64,000 nt of DNA from an uncultured Nitrosomonadaceae bacterium (GTDB lineage Bacteria > Pseudomonadota > Gammaproteobacteria > Burkholderiales > Nitrosomonadaceae), in NCBI GenBank assembly GCA_943787405.1, contig CALSMH010000004.1:124001-188000 (forward strand), written 5' to 3'. Each line of letters begins with the position of its first letter. The stretch's first letter is position 1. This document shows positions 11,963 through 21,639 of this stretch, one piece after another. A model generated the notes under the pieces. That model worked only from the letters and a program-made list of their open reading frames with translations. It searched no databases and had not been told where the DNA came from. The translations under genes were made by a program, and so were the position numbers.

Positions 11963-12346
11963 ATGGTCGAAAACAAAAAATATGAGATAGACATAATCGT
12001 ACATACTACCTATCTTCCTGAACAATCCGACGAGGCATTGAATCGTTATGTATTTGCTTACACCATTACCATTGCAAATACTGGAATGGTTGCAGCTCAA
12101 CTTGTCAGCCGCCATTGGATTATTGAAGATGGAGAAAATGACGCCCAGGAGGTACGTGGGCTGGGTGTGGTAGGCGAACAACCACTGCTAAAGCCCGGGG
12201 ACAGTTTTGAATACACGAGTGGGACTGCTATCTCTTCACCTGTTGGTTCAATGAAAGGAAGTTACCAGATGATCGCTGAAGATGGTCTCTGTTTCGATGC
12301 TTCAATTCCAGAGTTTACCCTGAGTGTACCAAGAATTCTACATTAA
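11963..12346 (+). CDS. apaG: ApaG (Co2+/Mg2+ efflux-associated, DUF525 fold)
   Basis: 127 residues from the ATG at 11963, matching the usual ApaG length; an in-frame ATG at 11915 would add 16 residues with no family match, and neither start has a strong ribosome site. ApaG is a small fibronectin-III-like domain. The conserved core RYVFAYTITIANTG, then RHWIIEDGENDAQEV and GEQPLLKPGDSFEYTSG are clear. Its molecular role is not settled. Located between rpe (divergent) and der (convergent). Confidence 0.9.
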   Translation: MVENKKYEIDIIVHTTYLPEQSDEALNRYVFAYTITIANTGMVAAQLVSRHWIIEDGENDAQEVRGLGVVGEQPLLKPGDSFEYTSGTAISSPVGSMKGSYQMIAEDGLCFDASIPEFTLSVPRILH

Positions 12347-12410
12347 AGATTAATCTTAGCCTCTGGTCGAAGGCGTTACACATAATATAGAAATCTATTT
12401 AACTACTAAG

Positions 12411-13817
12411 TTAGTATTGGCCATATTTCTTTCTATTACTCCGACGCTTACGATGAAGACTTGTCGCTTCAGTCTCACTAAGTAGAGAGGGTTTTTTATC
12501 CGCGTAGGGGTTATGGCCCGTTTTAAACTCAACCCGTAATGGGGTTCCTTCTAATCTGAATGTTTTTCGTAAAGAATTTTCCAGATAACGCTGATATGTT
12601 TTCGATACATACTTTAGAGAACTGCCATGAATTATTACCAGCGGTGGATTGGAGCCCCCCTGATGGGCGTATCGCAATTTGGGGCGATACATGCCTGAAC
12701 GTGGTGGCGGCTGTTTTTCTACAGCCTCTAAAAGTACTCGCGTAAGCATTGGAGTTGATAATTTAGCCATTGCAGCAGCATATGCGGTATCAATAGCAGG
12801 AAATAACCCTTTCATCCCAGTGCCTTTCAATGCAGAAATATAGTGTATTCCAGCGAAACTAAGAAGGAATGAAAGTTTCCTCGAAACCTCACGCTTGATA
12901 GTCTCACGTTGATAACTATCCAATCCATCCCATTTATTTACTACTAATACTAACGCACGTCCAGCCTCTAGTATAAAGCCAGCTATATGTGCATCCTGAT
13001 CAGAAATTTCACTTCCTCCATCTACTACAAGTACTACCACATTGGCATTTTCTACTGCTTGTAAAGTTTTAATCACTGAAAATTTCTCTATTATTTCCGA
13101 AACCCTTCCACGACGACGGACTCCAGCAGTATCAATCAAAGTATATGGGCGTTTATTACGCTCAAAATCAATACTGATACTATCTCGAGTAGTTCCAGGT
13201 TGATCAAAAGTAATTACACGATCTTCCCCTAACAATGTATTTATTAAGGTAGATTTCCCAACATTAGGTCGTCCTATTACGGCAATCCTAGGATGTTTAT
13301 CTTCTGCTATACCTATTTCTTGCTCAGGAAAGCTAACAAGCGCCAGATCTATTAGGTCGCCAACATTATCCCCATGAGCAGCAGAAACAGCGCAGGGTAT
13401 ACCTAGGCCCAGCTCATGAAACTCAGCAGTAATAACAGCTGCCGCCATTCCTTCAGCCTTGTTTACTGCCAGAATAATTTTTTTTCCAGTTTTCCTGAGC
13501 TGCTTAGTAATAATTTTATCGTGCGATGTTAGTCCTTGCCTTGCATCGACAATAAATAACACCACATCAGCCTCGTCTACCGCCTGCAGCGTCTGCATTG
13601 CCATTTTATGCAGCATCCCTTCTTTAACTACAGGCTCGAAACCACCCGTGTCCACTACCAAATAGGATTTATCACCTAATTTACCATGCCCATAGTGGCG
13701 ATCACGGGTCAATCCCGGAATATTTGCAACAATCGCATCACGACTACAAGTTAAACGATTAAAAAGAGTTGATTTGCCAACATTAGGCCGACCAATTAAT
13801 ACGAGAATAGGTTTCAT
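12411..13817 (-). CDS. der: Ribosome-biogenesis GTPase Der (EngA)
   Basis: 468 residues with two tandem GTPase domains and a C-terminal KH-like domain. Walker [10 protein letters not shown] occurs at residues 8-16 and again near residue 182; the G3 motifs are DTGG and DTAG, and the G4 motifs NKAE and NKWD. Der acts in assembly of the 50S subunit. It is the last gene of the rlmN-to-der run, downstream of bamB with a 90-bp gap. Confidence 0.97.
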   Translation of the reverse strand: MKPILVLIGRPNVGKSTLFNRLTCSRDAIVANIPGLTRDRHYGHGKLGDKSYLVVDTGGFEPVVKEGMLHKMAMQTLQAVDEADVVLFIVDARQGLTSHDKIITKQLRKTGKKIILAVNKAEGMAAAVITAEFHELGLGIPCAVSAAHGDNVGDLIDLALVSFPEQEIGIAEDKHPRIAVIGRPNVGKSTLINTLLGEDRVITFDQPGTTRDSISIDFERNKRPYTLIDTAGVRRRGRVSEIIEKFSVIKTLQAVENANVVVLVVDGGSEISDQDAHIAGFILEAGRALVLVVNKWDGLDSYQRETIKREVSRKLSFLLSFAGIHYISALKGTGMKGLFPAIDTAYAAAMAKLSTPMLTRVLLEAVEKQPPPRSGMYRPKLRYAHQGGSNPPLVIIHGSSLKYVSKTYQRYLENSLRKTFRLEGTPLRVEFKTGHNPYADKKPSLLSETEATSLHRKRRSNRKKYGQY

Positions 13818-13907
13818 GGTTTAAAATTAGTATAGAGAATGCCAACCTCTCTTCCCCTAAAGTAAGAGAGCTATTTTCCATACCGAATTTATTTTATTAA
13901 ATTTATT

Positions 13908-15560
13908 TTACTGTATGCCGAATACGTAAATCCCGCCTTTAGTAGTTTGCACTATTAGGCCATCAGGCACATGCTTAGGACGAGTGACAATCGCACCTCC
14001 ATCAGTCCCAGATTGAGAAATTATAGAACCATCATCATTCTTTAATACTGTTACAAAACCCTGAGAATCTCCTACCACTACCTGAGAACCATAAACAAAA
14101 GGTGCAGATAATCTATTGATTAGGGAGCTCGCACTATTACCTCCCCAGCCTGTTACATATTTTCCTAAAAATCCACTTCCTCCACCCCGCAAATCAGGCC
14201 TGTTATTTGCCTCCCAGTCATCTTCCTTATTAGTGTCTTTATCAAAGTCATACTCCTTTAAGAAATCAAATAAATTAGATTCATCTCCAGTGGACTGCTT
14301 CTCATTGCCACCACGATCTCCACCCGGATCAACCCAACTTAAATTACCAAAAGTATTGACCTTTTTTTTAATTATTTTTTTCTTCCATACAAGAGTTCCA
14401 TTATTCTTATCATAAGCGACAACGGCACCGTCATCCTCACTCACATAAAGATACTTATTGTCCATAGTAAGGCCTGCACTGCTTGATACTTCCCTCATCC
14501 AGATGGGATTGCCAGTATTAACCTCAAAGCATGAAAGGCGGCCTTTATATGCAACCGCACATATTTGCCGATCATCTACTACTGGCAGACTAGTTACATC
14601 TGTAATGCGCTCAAGTTCAGTCACGCCTTTTGGCTTTGATACGGCAGCCTCCCATGCTATTTTTCCGTCAGCTATTTTTATTGCCACGAGTTTCCCTCCA
14701 GGAAACCCGACAAATACTCCCCCCCCCTTAACAAGAACCCCAGCAAAATTCCGAACAGTAAGAGAAGGGATTGAATCCTGGTAAATCCATTTTCGTTTCC
14801 CATCCGCTGCATCTAAACCAAAAATCCTACCTTCTCCGGTTCGCACTACAACCACACCGTCATCTATTTTTGGTGGGCTTAGCACCTCACTAGTTACCGT
14901 TGATTCCCACAACTGATTTCCATTGGCATCATATGCTAGAATTTTCCCCTTAAAAGTTCCGACCAGAATTAGACCCTCACCTACCCCTACCCCGCCAGAC
15001 AGTCTATGCTTTGTATCAGTACTCCAAACCTCATCTCCTGTGACAGGATCAAAACGTATAATTTTTCCAGCTGCAGATGCCGCGTATATTGCATCATTCT
15101 CAAATGCAGGCACTAATCCTGTTTTTCCTGTCGGACTAACTCCGAGTGGGTAAGTAAGACCAAGTAGGTCATCAAACGCATCTCGCATTGAAAATTCACT
15201 CATGTAATTCATATCACTACCAACACTTCCCTTCCATAAGGGAGAAACACCGGGAACTTCTTCTGAATCTGCATCTGAATCTGAATCTTCAGCAACAGGA
15301 TCCGTTTTTGATTCATCATCCAACGAGTATGTACTGAAATCTGAATTTGTATCTTTGTTACTGGACTGGGAATCCTGTTCTAAATCAGATGAAGTGACTT
15401 CACTATCTAATTGAGTGACTGCCTCGGAATTATCATTAGCACCATAATCAAACAAGTCTCCTACACCTACACATCCAACAGATATAATCACAAAGGGAAC
15501 TAAATAGACATACCTAAGTATGGTATATAAAAAACTTAATCCAAGTTTATTTATAGCCAT
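13908..15560 (-). CDS. bamB: Outer-membrane assembly lipoprotein BamB, enlarged form
   Basis: BamB is an eight-bladed beta-propeller of the BAM complex that inserts outer-membrane proteins. Here it has 550 residues against roughly 380-400 usually. A signal segment ends in VGC (candidate lipobox, Cys near residue 30). Residues about 40-105 are a Ser/Asp/Glu-rich linker. PQQ-like propeller repeats follow (for example DPVTGDEVWSTDT, DANGNQLWEST, NNGTLVWKKK). Around residues 400-475 a second insertion rich in Asp, Gly and Asn splits the propeller before the last blades. Gene order yfgM-bamB-der supports the assignment. The insertions are unexplained. Confidence 0.9.
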   Translation of the reverse strand: MAINKLGLSFLYTILRYVYLVPFVIISVGCVGVGDLFDYGANDNSEAVTQLDSEVTSSDLEQDSQSSNKDTNSDFSTYSLDDESKTDPVAEDSDSDADSEEVPGVSPLWKGSVGSDMNYMSEFSMRDAFDDLLGLTYPLGVSPTGKTGLVPAFENDAIYAASAAGKIIRFDPVTGDEVWSTDTKHRLSGGVGVGEGLILVGTFKGKILAYDANGNQLWESTVTSEVLSPPKIDDGVVVVRTGEGRIFGLDAADGKRKWIYQDSIPSLTVRNFAGVLVKGGGVFVGFPGGKLVAIKIADGKIAWEAAVSKPKGVTELERITDVTSLPVVDDRQICAVAYKGRLSCFEVNTGNPIWMREVSSSAGLTMDNKYLYVSEDDGAVVAYDKNNGTLVWKKKIIKKKVNTFGNLSWVDPGGDRGGNEKQSTGDESNLFDFLKEYDFDKDTNKEDDWEANNRPDLRGGGSGFLGKYVTGWGGNSASSLINRLSAPFVYGSQVVVGDSQGFVTVLKNDDGSIISQSGTDGGAIVTRPKHVPDGLIVQTTKGGIYVFGIQ

Positions 15561-15564
15561 TACT

Positions 15565-16197
15565 CTATTTTTTCAGTGCATCAAGTTTCATCTGAATTAT
15601 TTTATAGCGAGTCTCTTTTTTTTCAGTCTTATTCATTGCCATTTTATACGCAGCACCTGCTTCTAAAGTACTGCCTTTGTCTACATAAATATCTCCTTTT
15701 AGATCGGCATATAAGCTATCAAAAAATTCACTGTGTTTGTTTTCTAGTAACTTCAATGCTTCATCATGTTTCTTCTCATCTAACAGCAATCCAGCTAACC
15801 TAAGACGCGCAACATCCTTTAGTTCACTTTCTTCAGAATTTATTAGTATCCATTGCAATGGTTCTTTTGCACTCTTTATATCTTTTCCATCAATACTGGC
15901 CCTTGCTGAGATTAGCGCGGCACGTGATGCATAACCACTATCCGGAAAACCATTAGTCAGCAAACGAGCAGCGTCTCTTGTTTTCCCAGAGTCTCCGCTC
16001 TCATCAATTACCTGAAGAGAATTAAATAATTCTACTGTCTGGTCAGCCTGCTGTTTCTGGTAATATTTCCATGCCTGAGTACCAGATACCCCAGCAACAA
16101 GAATTGCTAAAATTATTATCACTAGCGTCCCATAAACATCCCACCAGGATTTCAGACCATCAATTCTTTCCTGCTCTTCCAAATCATATGTTGCCAT
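15565..16197 (-). CDS. yfgM: YfgM-type TPR protein, Sec translocon/BAM-associated
   Basis: 210 residues from the ATG at 16197, which has a well-spaced AGGAAG site and begins MATYDLEEQERIDGLKSWW, the conserved family start; an ATG 13 codons earlier overlaps the hisS stop and is less likely. A short cytoplasmic N-terminus is followed by one membrane segment (about residues 24-44) and a periplasmic TPR-like domain. YfgM is an ancillary SecYEG partner that hands clients to periplasmic chaperones. It sits between hisS and bamB, 4 bp from bamB. Confidence 0.9.
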   Translation of the reverse strand: MATYDLEEQERIDGLKSWWDVYGTLVIIILAILVAGVSGTQAWKYYQKQQADQTVELFNSLQVIDESGDSGKTRDAARLLTNGFPDSGYASRAALISARASIDGKDIKSAKEPLQWILINSEESELKDVARLRLAGLLLDEKKHDEALKLLENKHSEFFDSLYADLKGDIYVDKGSTLEAGAAYKMAMNKTEKKETRYKIIQMKLDALKK

Positions 16198-16232
16198 CTT
16201 TCTTCCTAACGAAATTGAAAAATATTTCTGAC

Positions 16233-17495
16233 TCAAACACCTTTAATTAATTGTGCTGCTTCTAGCAACCCTACCTTTATTTGCGTAACTTTTTCTCGCA
16301 GAGATTTAACACTTATTACCTCATTCTTTATTTCATCCTCTCCGATAATAATAGCGAAACGTGAACCACTAGAATCTGCTTTTTTCATTTGTGCTTTAAA
16401 ATTTCCACCTCCGCAATGCAGGACGACATTGAGCCCCTGATCACGCAAATAACTTACTGTTTTCCAGGCAGCCTCATCAGTAGCTTCGCCTTGATGTATC
16501 ACGTAAGCATCAGGAACAGAATCTGGTATTTCTTTCCCGCCCTCTAGAATCAAGGCCAATAGCCGCTCTACCCCCATTGCAAAACCACAAGCAGATGTTG
16601 GCTTTCCTCCAACCTCCTCAACCAAATCATCATAACGACCTCCGGCGCATATTGTGCCCTGTGCACCGAGTCTCTCAGTTACCCATTCAAATACAGTTCG
16701 ATTATAGTAATCCAAGCCCCTTACTAGTCTGGGATTAATTTCAAATTTAATTCCCTGATCAACCAGTATATGTTGTAATTTCTCAAAATGCTTAAGTGAA
16801 TCTTTATCTAGGCTTTCCATTATTTTTGGGGCATCATTAATGATTTGCTGCATTTTTGGGTTTTTACTATCAAGGATCCTTAATGGATTCTTATATAGTC
16901 TCCTACGAGCATCCTCATCAAGACCATCTAAATTCTTCTCCAAATATTCGATTAACCTAGACCTATGTAATTTACGTGACTCAACACTACCCAGGGTGCT
17001 AATTTGTAAACAAACATCAGAAATACCTAATCTTTTCCATAAATCTGCACACATGATAATCAGCTCTGCATCAATATCAGGACCAGAATACCCTAATGCC
17101 TCAACACCTACCTGATGAAATTGACGATACCTACCTTTCTGCGGACGCTCATGCCGGAACATCGGACCTGAATAATATAATCTTTGTGGACCCGTATACA
17201 GTAAATTATGTTCCAGTACCGCACGCACACAAGAAGCCGTACCTTCAGGCCGCAGCGTTAGACTATCTCCATTCAGATGATCAAGAAATGTATACATTTC
17301 TTTCTCAACAATATCCGTTACTTCACCTATAGAACGAACAAACAAATCAGTACGTTCAACAATTGGCATGCGAATTTTTTTATAGCCATAGACTGCCATC
17401 CAATTACGAATAGTCTGCTCAAAAAAATCCCATATATAATCCTGATCGGGTAGAACATCGTTCATCCCTCGAACAGCCTGAATACTTTTAACCAT
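16233..17495 (-). CDS. hisS: Histidyl-tRNA synthetase
   Basis: 420 residues, a class II synthetase charging tRNA-His. Motif 2 [16 protein letters not shown], the HisA motifs [16 protein letters not shown] and the [13 protein letters not shown] segment are present, and the C-terminal anticodon-binding domain follows. It overlaps the end of ispG by 8 bp, indicating one operon. Confidence 0.98.
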   Translation of the reverse strand: MVKSIQAVRGMNDVLPDQDYIWDFFEQTIRNWMAVYGYKKIRMPIVERTDLFVRSIGEVTDIVEKEMYTFLDHLNGDSLTLRPEGTASCVRAVLEHNLLYTGPQRLYYSGPMFRHERPQKGRYRQFHQVGVEALGYSGPDIDAELIIMCADLWKRLGISDVCLQISTLGSVESRKLHRSRLIEYLEKNLDGLDEDARRRLYKNPLRILDSKNPKMQQIINDAPKIMESLDKDSLKHFEKLQHILVDQGIKFEINPRLVRGLDYYNRTVFEWVTERLGAQGTICAGGRYDDLVEEVGGKPTSACGFAMGVERLLALILEGGKEIPDSVPDAYVIHQGEATDEAAWKTVSYLRDQGLNVVLHCGGGNFKAQMKKADSSGSRFAIIIGEDEIKNEVISVKSLREKVTQIKVGLLEAAQLIKGV

Positions 17496-18738
17496 TAGCT
17501 ATTTTCTTTTGGTATTTTTTCTGTACGTACTTATCAACGATTTCACGGAACTCACCGGCAATATTATCGCCTTTCAGCGTAACTGATTTCTCGCCGTCTA
17601 CAAAAACTGGTGCCACTGGCCTCTCCCCAGAGCCTGGCAAACTAATACCAATATTTGCATGTTTACTCTCACCTGGACCATTAACCACACAGCCCATTAC
17701 AGCTAATGTCATATTCTCGACACCATCGTATTGTTCACGCCAAACAATCATTTCATTACGAACATAGCTTTGGATATTCTCTGCAAGTTCTTGAAAATAA
17801 GTGCTGGTCGTTCGTCCGCAACCTGGGCATGCTGCAACCATCGGGACAAATGCACGCAGCCCCATAGTCTGCAAAATTTCTTGTGCCACAATTACTTCTC
17901 TAGTGCGATCCCCACCAGGTTCTGGTGTCAAAGATATACGAATAGTGTCGCCAATACCTTCCTGTAATAGTACTGACAAAGCCGCGGTGGAAGCTACAAT
18001 ACCCTTAGATCCCATTCCCGCCTCAGTTAACCCTAAATGCAACGCATAATCGCAGGAAGCGGCCAAATCCCGATAAACTGCAATTAAATCCTGCACACCA
18101 CTTACCTTACAAGATAAGATAATATGGTCACGACCCAGTCCTATTTCTTCTGCTTTGGCGGCACTCTCTAGAGCTGAGGTGATCAATGCTTCACGCATCA
18201 CATAACCAGCATCTTTCGGCTCTAAAGACTCTGCATTTTTATCCATTATACGAGCAAGTAACTCAGGATCTAGGCTCCCCCAATTGACGCCAATCCTTAC
18301 GGGCTTATCATATTTACATGCCGCCTCAATCATGGTTGCAAATTGTTCATCACGCTTTTTACCGTGTCCTACATTGCCAGGATTAATTCGGTATTTAGCC
18401 AATGCCTGCGCACAATCAGGGTATGCGGTTAGAAGCTTATGTCCATTAAAATGAAAATCTCCCACTAACGGCACATGGCAACCCATATCATCAAGACGGT
18501 CACGAATAGATGATACAACTTTCGCCGCCGCTGCAGTATTGACTGTTATGCGCACTAGTTCAGAACCTGCACGCGCAAGCTGGGCTACTTGTGATACGGT
18601 TGCAGACACATTCTCTGTGTCAGTATTAGTCATAGACTGCACTACTACTTCTGGAGCACTGCCTCCCACAATAATTTTTCCAATCCGAACTCCTACACTA
18701 TTCCTAAGTTTATTTATATTATCTTGTGATGTGGTCAT
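17488..18738 (-). CDS. ispG: 4-hydroxy-3-methylbut-2-en-1-yl diphosphate synthase (MEP pathway)
   Basis: 416 residues. IspG reduces the cyclic MEcPP to HMBPP in isoprenoid synthesis, feeding hopanoids (see hpnD), quinones and undecaprenyl phosphate. The 4Fe-4S cysteines are visible in [15 protein letters not shown] and GCVVNGPGE, and the TIM-barrel start [20 protein letters not shown]-like segment is typical. Lies between rodZ and hisS in the standard order. Confidence 0.97.
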   Translation of the reverse strand: MTTSQDNINKLRNSVGVRIGKIIVGGSAPEVVVQSMTNTDTENVSATVSQVAQLARAGSELVRITVNTAAAAKVVSSIRDRLDDMGCHVPLVGDFHFNGHKLLTAYPDCAQALAKYRINPGNVGHGKKRDEQFATMIEAACKYDKPVRIGVNWGSLDPELLARIMDKNAESLEPKDAGYVMREALITSALESAAKAEEIGLGRDHIILSCKVSGVQDLIAVYRDLAASCDYALHLGLTEAGMGSKGIVASTAALSVLLQEGIGDTIRISLTPEPGGDRTREVIVAQEILQTMGLRAFVPMVAACPGCGRTTSTYFQELAENIQSYVRNEMIVWREQYDGVENMTLAVMGCVVNGPGESKHANIGISLPGSGERPVAPVFVDGEKSVTLKGDNIAGEFREIVDKYVQKKYQKKIANG

Positions 18739-18771
18739 GATAAATACGAAAGTTTTATAATCGTGAAAATT

Positions 18772-19734
18772 CTAATCGAGTGATAAACGTGCCACTCCCC
18801 CATTTGTATTGGTGTATGGTATTAAATCCACAGGCTCATCATTGTAAAGCAGCCTGACACTAGCAGCATTCCCAATTGTCAGAGAGAAAGGCGGACTACC
18901 ATTTACTGTTTCCTTCGTATTGCCGGGGCTAGTCTGCGAAAAAATTTTCTTTCCCTCTGCATCCTTAACTTCAACCCATGACTCCCCAGTAAACATAAAT
19001 CTGAGCGTACCCCCGCCGCCGCCACTTTCTACCGCTTTGTCCTCTACCTCTAGCGCCGTCTCAACCTTTTGCTCTTTATCTAAAGAGTCTCCGCCCTGTT
19101 GGTCTACTTCAACCTCCTCAATAAGCACATTAAAATCAGAGCCGTTAGACTTGATCACAGATGAAAATTGATTTTGGTTGTCCTCTGGCACCTGCTCAAT
19201 TTCAGTTTCAAGTTGAATTATAGTCTCAGCTACAGTCCCATTCTCAATATTTTCATTTTTTTTCTGATCATCCCCACCACTTCGATAAACCTCATAAACT
19301 AATAGGAATGAAACCAAAACTACAATAAATAAGATTATTAAATTTCCCTTCGATTTCTTATGGACAGGTATGAACGGAGTTCCATCCACCGAGAATGTAA
19401 TAGCCTGTGTGGAAGTTGGCGGAAAAGTTTCACTCAGCAATTGCGAAAATTTCTTAGTATCTTCTCGTACGAGTTTTGCATAATTTCGAATAAAACCACG
19501 TAAGAAAATTTGATTTGGGAATTTACTATGATCATCCTGTTCTATGGCTTCAATCTGTTTCTCAGATAATCGTAATTGGCGAGCTATATCCTGAGCACTC
19601 ATCACCTGGGCCAGACGTGCTGCTTTAAGCACCTGGCCGATACTTTGTGTTTTCTCCGCAGAATCTACCTCTGTCACTGCTTCGGCCCCGCTATTACTAG
19701 CTTTTTTATTAGTTTTCATTATTAAGCTTACCAT
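18772..19734 (-). CDS. rodZ: Cytoskeletal protein RodZ
   Basis: 320 residues. An N-terminal helix-turn-helix domain (IGQVLKAARLAQVMSAQDIA onward, residues about 32-95) binds MreB; a membrane span follows near residues 130-150 (LIILFIVVLVSFLLVYEVY); then an acidic linker and a C-terminal periplasmic DUF4115 domain (about 245-320). RodZ couples MreB filaments to cell-wall elongation. The start could be five codons later (MKTNKK). The gene directly follows rlmN, without the pilF/pilW gene usually found between them. Confidence 0.92.
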   Translation of the reverse strand: MVSLIMKTNKKASNSGAEAVTEVDSAEKTQSIGQVLKAARLAQVMSAQDIARQLRLSEKQIEAIEQDDHSKFPNQIFLRGFIRNYAKLVREDTKKFSQLLSETFPPTSTQAITFSVDGTPFIPVHKKSKGNLIILFIVVLVSFLLVYEVYRSGGDDQKKNENIENGTVAETIIQLETEIEQVPEDNQNQFSSVIKSNGSDFNVLIEEVEVDQQGGDSLDKEQKVETALEVEDKAVESGGGGGTLRFMFTGESWVEVKDAEGKKIFSQTSPGNTKETVNGSPPFSLTIGNAASVRLLYNDEPVDLIPYTNTNGGVARLSLD

Positions 19735-19788
19735 TACGCATAACTATTGCATCATGGAGAATCAAGACCAATTTCTTTAGAATCAGCA

Positions 19789-20931
19789 TCAACTTGCTAC
19801 CTCCATGACTCCTTGATTCGTACGACGAGTTCTATCTAATACCCTTCCTGCTAGTTGACCACAGGCAGCATCAATATCATCACCACGAGTCTTTCGTACA
19901 GTACTTATCAGACCAGCCTGCATCAATACATCACGAAACTGACGTATTGCTTCAGACGAAGAACATTTATAACCGGAATTAGGAAACGGATTAAATGGAA
20001 TTAGATTGAATTTACATGGGGTGTCCTTCACCAATTTTACTAATTCACGTGCCTGGGAAATACTATCGTTGATTCCTGCCAACATAATATATTCAAAAGT
20101 AATAAAATTTCTTGGCGCAGTCTTAAGATATCTTTGACAAGCCGCCAGCAATTCTTTGAGCGGATATTTCTTGTTGATTGGTACTAATTCATCTCGTAGC
20201 ATATCGTTGGGCGCATGAAGCGATACTGCTAATGCAACAGGGCAGCGCTCACTAAGCCTATCTATTGCAGGAACTAAACCAGAGGTGCTGACAGTAACGC
20301 GGCGACGTGACAACCCATAAGCGTTATCATCAAGCATTAAATCAAGTGCTGACACTACATTCTCAAAGTTTGCTAGCGGCTCACCCATACCCATCATCAC
20401 CACATTACTGACTTTATAATTATGTTCTGCAGGACGCACTTGCTTTATTTCACTAATAGAATTATTTTCAGGTACAACCTCTTCTTTGGTAGTCGCCAGC
20501 GCCTTGTTTGCCCACCATAACTGGCCAATTATCTCAGCCACACCTAAATTACGATTAAATCCCTGCCTCCCTGTAGAACAGAAAGTACACGCTAACGCAC
20601 ACCCTACCTGGCTGGAAATACATAGCGTACTACGACGAGACTCGGGTATAAAAACTGCCTCAATACCATTACCAGAACCCACGTTCATTAGCCATTTACG
20701 TGTTCCATCAGTGGATATATGTTCACTGATAACCTCAGGCGGCTTAACCACTGCTGTGGCAGAAAGTTTCTCCCTCAATACTTTTGCCAAATTACTCATA
20801 TCATCAAAATCGGCCTCGCCAGATTGGTGTATCCAACGTAGCAATTGCTTGGCGCGAAAAGGCTTCTCACCGATCTCTCCACAGAAACCGGTAAGATTTT
20901 TTGCATCAAAATCAAGCAAATTAATAGTCAT
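19789..20931 (-). CDS. rlmN: Dual-specificity 23S rRNA/tRNA adenine C2-methyltransferase RlmN
   Basis: 380 residues, a radical-SAM enzyme methylating A2503 of 23S rRNA and A37 of some tRNAs. The cluster motif C-x3-C-x2-C appears as CALACTFC, followed by [11 protein letters not shown]; the SAM-binding [12 protein letters not shown] and the C-terminal catalytic Cys region ([11 protein letters not shown]) are present. An insertion rich in Glu/Asn around residues 148-170 lengthens the protein slightly. It follows ndk after 22 bp. Confidence 0.97.
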   Translation of the reverse strand: MTINLLDFDAKNLTGFCGEIGEKPFRAKQLLRWIHQSGEADFDDMSNLAKVLREKLSATAVVKPPEVISEHISTDGTRKWLMNVGSGNGIEAVFIPESRRSTLCISSQVGCALACTFCSTGRQGFNRNLGVAEIIGQLWWANKALATTKEEVVPENNSISEIKQVRPAEHNYKVSNVVMMGMGEPLANFENVVSALDLMLDDNAYGLSRRRVTVSTSGLVPAIDRLSERCPVALAVSLHAPNDMLRDELVPINKKYPLKELLAACQRYLKTAPRNFITFEYIMLAGINDSISQARELVKLVKDTPCKFNLIPFNPFPNSGYKCSSSEAIRQFRDVLMQAGLISTVRKTRGDDIDAACGQLAGRVLDRTRRTNQGVMEVAS

Positions 20932-20953
20932 TATATTGAGCTAAATTGACCTT

Positions 20954-21379
20954 CTATCTGGAACAAATACTCATTTCTGGGAAATAATAGGCAACTTCTA
21001 CTGCCGCAGTTTCAGGGGCATCAGAACCATGTACCGCATTAGCTTGAATACTGTCAGCATAATCTGCACGAATAGTACCTTTTTCTGCCTTTTGTGGGTC
21101 TGTGGCTCCCATTATTGCCCGGTTCTTTTTTATCGCATCCTCGCCTTCTAGAACCTGCACCATAACAGGCCCAGAAATCATGAATTCAACTAATTCATTA
21201 AAAAATGGACGATCACGATGTACATCATAGAAGCCCTCAGCATCAGATCGGGACAGATGTATCATACGCGCCGCAATAATCTTTAACCCGTTAGACTCAA
21301 AACGAGCATAAATCTCTCCTATTACATTCTTCGCTACTGCATCAGGCTTAATAATAGATAAAGTTCTTTCAATAACCAT
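20954..21379 (-). CDS. ndk: Nucleoside diphosphate kinase
   Basis: 141 residues. Transfers the terminal phosphate between nucleoside triphosphates and diphosphates through a phosphohistidine. The N-terminus [20 protein letters not shown] and the active-site His in [12 protein letters not shown] are conserved. Good AGCGGAGA-type ribosome site. Starts the ndk-rlmN-rodZ-ispG-hisS-yfgM-bamB-der series; a 260-bp gap separates it from the peptidase gene upstream. Confidence 0.98.
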   Translation of the reverse strand: MVIERTLSIIKPDAVAKNVIGEIYARFESNGLKIIAARMIHLSRSDAEGFYDVHRDRPFFNELVEFMISGPVMVQVLEGEDAIKKNRAIMGATDPQKAEKGTIRADYADSIQANAVHGSDAPETAAVEVAYYFPEMSICSR

Positions 21380-21567
21380 AAAATCTCCGCTAAATTAGGA
21401 ATCTAAAGGCCTATGTTAACAAAATCTTGCCGCGCAGTCTGAAAAACAAATAACGTATTATCAGATGCAATGTTATTTTTAGATGAGAAGTTAAACTAGA
21501 ATTCTACGAGAGCCACGCTGAAGCACCTGAGCAAGTTTAATATTTGAATACCAATATTAAGAGTCCC

Positions 21568-21588
21568 AAGAGAGGAATTTCCTCTCTT
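21568..21588. repeat. Perfect 9-bp inverted repeat in the gap between the M1 peptidase gene and ndk
   Basis: AAGAGAGGA-ATT-TCCTCTCTT forms a strong hairpin but is not followed by a T-run on either strand. It may stabilise or partly terminate the upstream transcript. The rest of the 260-bp gap (21380-21639) shows no gene. Confidence 0.5.
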
Positions 21589-21639
21589 CATATGCAAGCC
21601 AAATACTACCGCTTTGATTGAATGGGCTAATTTCTCTAA

